Shown here: piece after piece, positions 63,227 to 64,000 of the stretch | Layout of the letters: every line of letters starts with the position of its first letter | How positions within the stretch are numbered: the stretch's first letter is position 1 | Source of the DNA: Duganella sp. 1224 | GTDB lineage: Bacteria; Pseudomonadota; Gammaproteobacteria; Burkholderiales; Burkholderiaceae_D | Length of the DNA stretch: 64,000 nucleotides | NCBI RefSeq assembly: GCF_013408245.1 | Contig: NZ_JACBYS010000001.1 | Span: 1,302,001-1,366,000 of the forward strand | Reading direction: 5' to 3' | Position numbers and translations under genes: made by a program | Notes under the pieces: model-generated | What the model was told of the DNA's origin: nothing | Seen by the model: the letters and a program-made list of their open reading frames with translations, nothing else | Database searches by the model: none

Positions 63227-64000
63227 TTATTGTTGGCGGATGGCCCAGAATTGCAGTTGCAGGCCGGGGAATTCGCCGGCGACATGCATGGCGAAGCCGG
63301 CCGAGTTGCGCAGTTGTTGCCAGTAGTCGCTGCCGCGGTCCAGTTCGAAATAGGTATAGCCGGCCAGGAACGGCAGCTGGCGCGGCGCCACCGGCAGCGG
63401 CCGCAGCACGATGCCGGGTAGTTGCAGGTTGACCAGGTCGCGGATCGTTTCCACCGAGCCCATCTTCACTTGCGGCGGGAAGCTGGTTCGCACCGCCTCG
63501 GGCGGCATTTGCGCTTGCACCGCCAGCACGAAATTCGCCGAGCGCAGCAGTTCCTGGTCCGGCAGCACCGCCACGCGGATGCCGAACTGGCGCTGTTCCA
63601 GCGGGATGTGCACCGCGCGCGCGTCCAGCACGGCCGACAGCGCGCGGCGCAGGTCCAGCATCAGCGGCGCGAAGCTGGCCGCCAGCGCGTCGTGACGGTA
63701 TGGCGGGTAGGACGGCGCGCGCTTGTCGGCCTGGGTGAAGGTGGCCAGTTCGCCGGCCAGCGGCGCCAGCACGCGATACAGTGCTTCCGGATGCAGGCTG
63801 CGCGTGGCGGCCAGGTGGGCGATCAGCGGCTGGCTACGGTTGAGCAGTTGCAGCAGCAGGAAGTCGGCGATTTCGGCCGCGCCGTTGGCGCCGGGCTGCG
63901 CCAGCCGCGCGGCCAGCGCGTCGCCGCGCTGGGTCAGCAGTCCCAGCAGCTCATCGACAAAGTTGGCCAGCGGCGCGGCGGCGCCGACCTGCAGGGCCGG
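63227..64000 (-). CDS. tssK: Type VI secretion baseplate protein TssK (partial)
   Basis: The C-terminal 257 codons of TssK, open to the window edge; the N-terminal part lies beyond 64000. Visible segments are typical of its C-terminal shoulder region (IADFLLLQLLNRSQPLIAHL, RQFGIRVAVLPDQELL, LPFLAGYTYFELDRGSDYW). TssK links the baseplate to the TssLM membrane complex. Completeness cannot be checked here. Confidence 0.93.
   Translation of the reverse strand, partial: PALQVGAAAPLANFVDELLGLLTQRGDALAARLAQPGANGAAEIADFLLLQLLNRSQPLIAHLAATRSLHPEALYRVLAPLAGELATFTQADKRAPSYPPYRHDALAASFAPLMLDLRRALSAVLDARAVHIPLEQRQFGIRVAVLPDQELLRSANFVLAVQAQMPPEAVRTSFPPQVKMGSVETIRDLVNLQLPGIVLRPLPVAPRQLPFLAGYTYFELDRGSDYWQQLRNSAGFAMHVAGEFPGLQLQFWAIRQQ

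Overview
The window is high-GC chromosomal DNA, most likely from a betaproteobacterium of the Oxalobacteraceae (Massilia/Duganella/Janthinobacterium-like). This rests on the gene families and their arrangements: a bo3-type oxidase operon carrying SURF1 and RegB/RegA, MocR regulators, many chemoreceptors, DUF2799 lipoproteins and a proteobacterial type VI secretion locus. It is an inference from content, not a database match. I see no rRNA, tRNA, CRISPR array or complete insertion sequence.

Left part (1-23 kb): a minus-strand phosphate group (Pit transporter, PPK2 kinase, start of a secreted protein); a chemoreceptor; a ThDP-dependent pyruvate oxidase-like enzyme; an MHS-type transporter; then a tightly overlapping plus-strand run cyoA-cyoB-cyoC-cyoD-SURF1-regB-regA-thpR joining a terminal quinol oxidase to its probable redox regulator. 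Next come two envelope beta-barrel candidates, a second chemoreceptor followed directly by a GAF/EAL c-di-GMP phosphodiesterase, a divergent LysR/SDR pair with a clear dyad between them, and a DUF2799 lipoprotein with seven repeat units.

Middle (23-42 kb): a TonB-dependent receptor divergent from a PepSY membrane protein with two Fur-like boxes between them; a pta-ackA-fabI group ending in a small CxxC protein; a cNMP-binding/thioredoxin-reductase-like fusion; a secreted esterase and a DUF1080 protein with start codons only 12 bp apart; a 1080-residue di-heme lipoprotein with two discoidin domains and a strong terminator; and an RlhA-type U32 protein.

The most unusual region is 39.9-51 kb. 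A near-consensus dif site (42378-42405), where XerCD resolves chromosome dimers, places the window in the replication terminus. Fourteen base pairs away is a perfect 32-bp palindrome. Its core GTAACGCGTTAC recurs in the promoter and in the coding sequence of a 93-residue bZIP-like protein 8.5 kb away. All ten KOPS-like GGGNAGGG octamers I found by eye point toward dif. A tyrosine recombinase lies 1.2 kb from dif, and broken ORFs lie on its other side. To the right are a MocR regulator with an ACTGTACTG operator cluster and an apparently coupled respiratory module: a YdeP-like molybdopterin oxidoreductase, both subunits of a cyanide-insensitive-type bd oxidase, and a bestrophin.

Right part (51-64 kb): FadE, then a signalling trio (FecR-domain protein, heme-c/HAMP membrane protein, Ser/Thr kinase) that converges on a type VI secretion locus (tssK partial, tssL, tssM, tagF). 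The last minus-strand gene of that locus encodes a protein with motifs of the endonuclease/exonuclease/phosphatase fold, a candidate effector.
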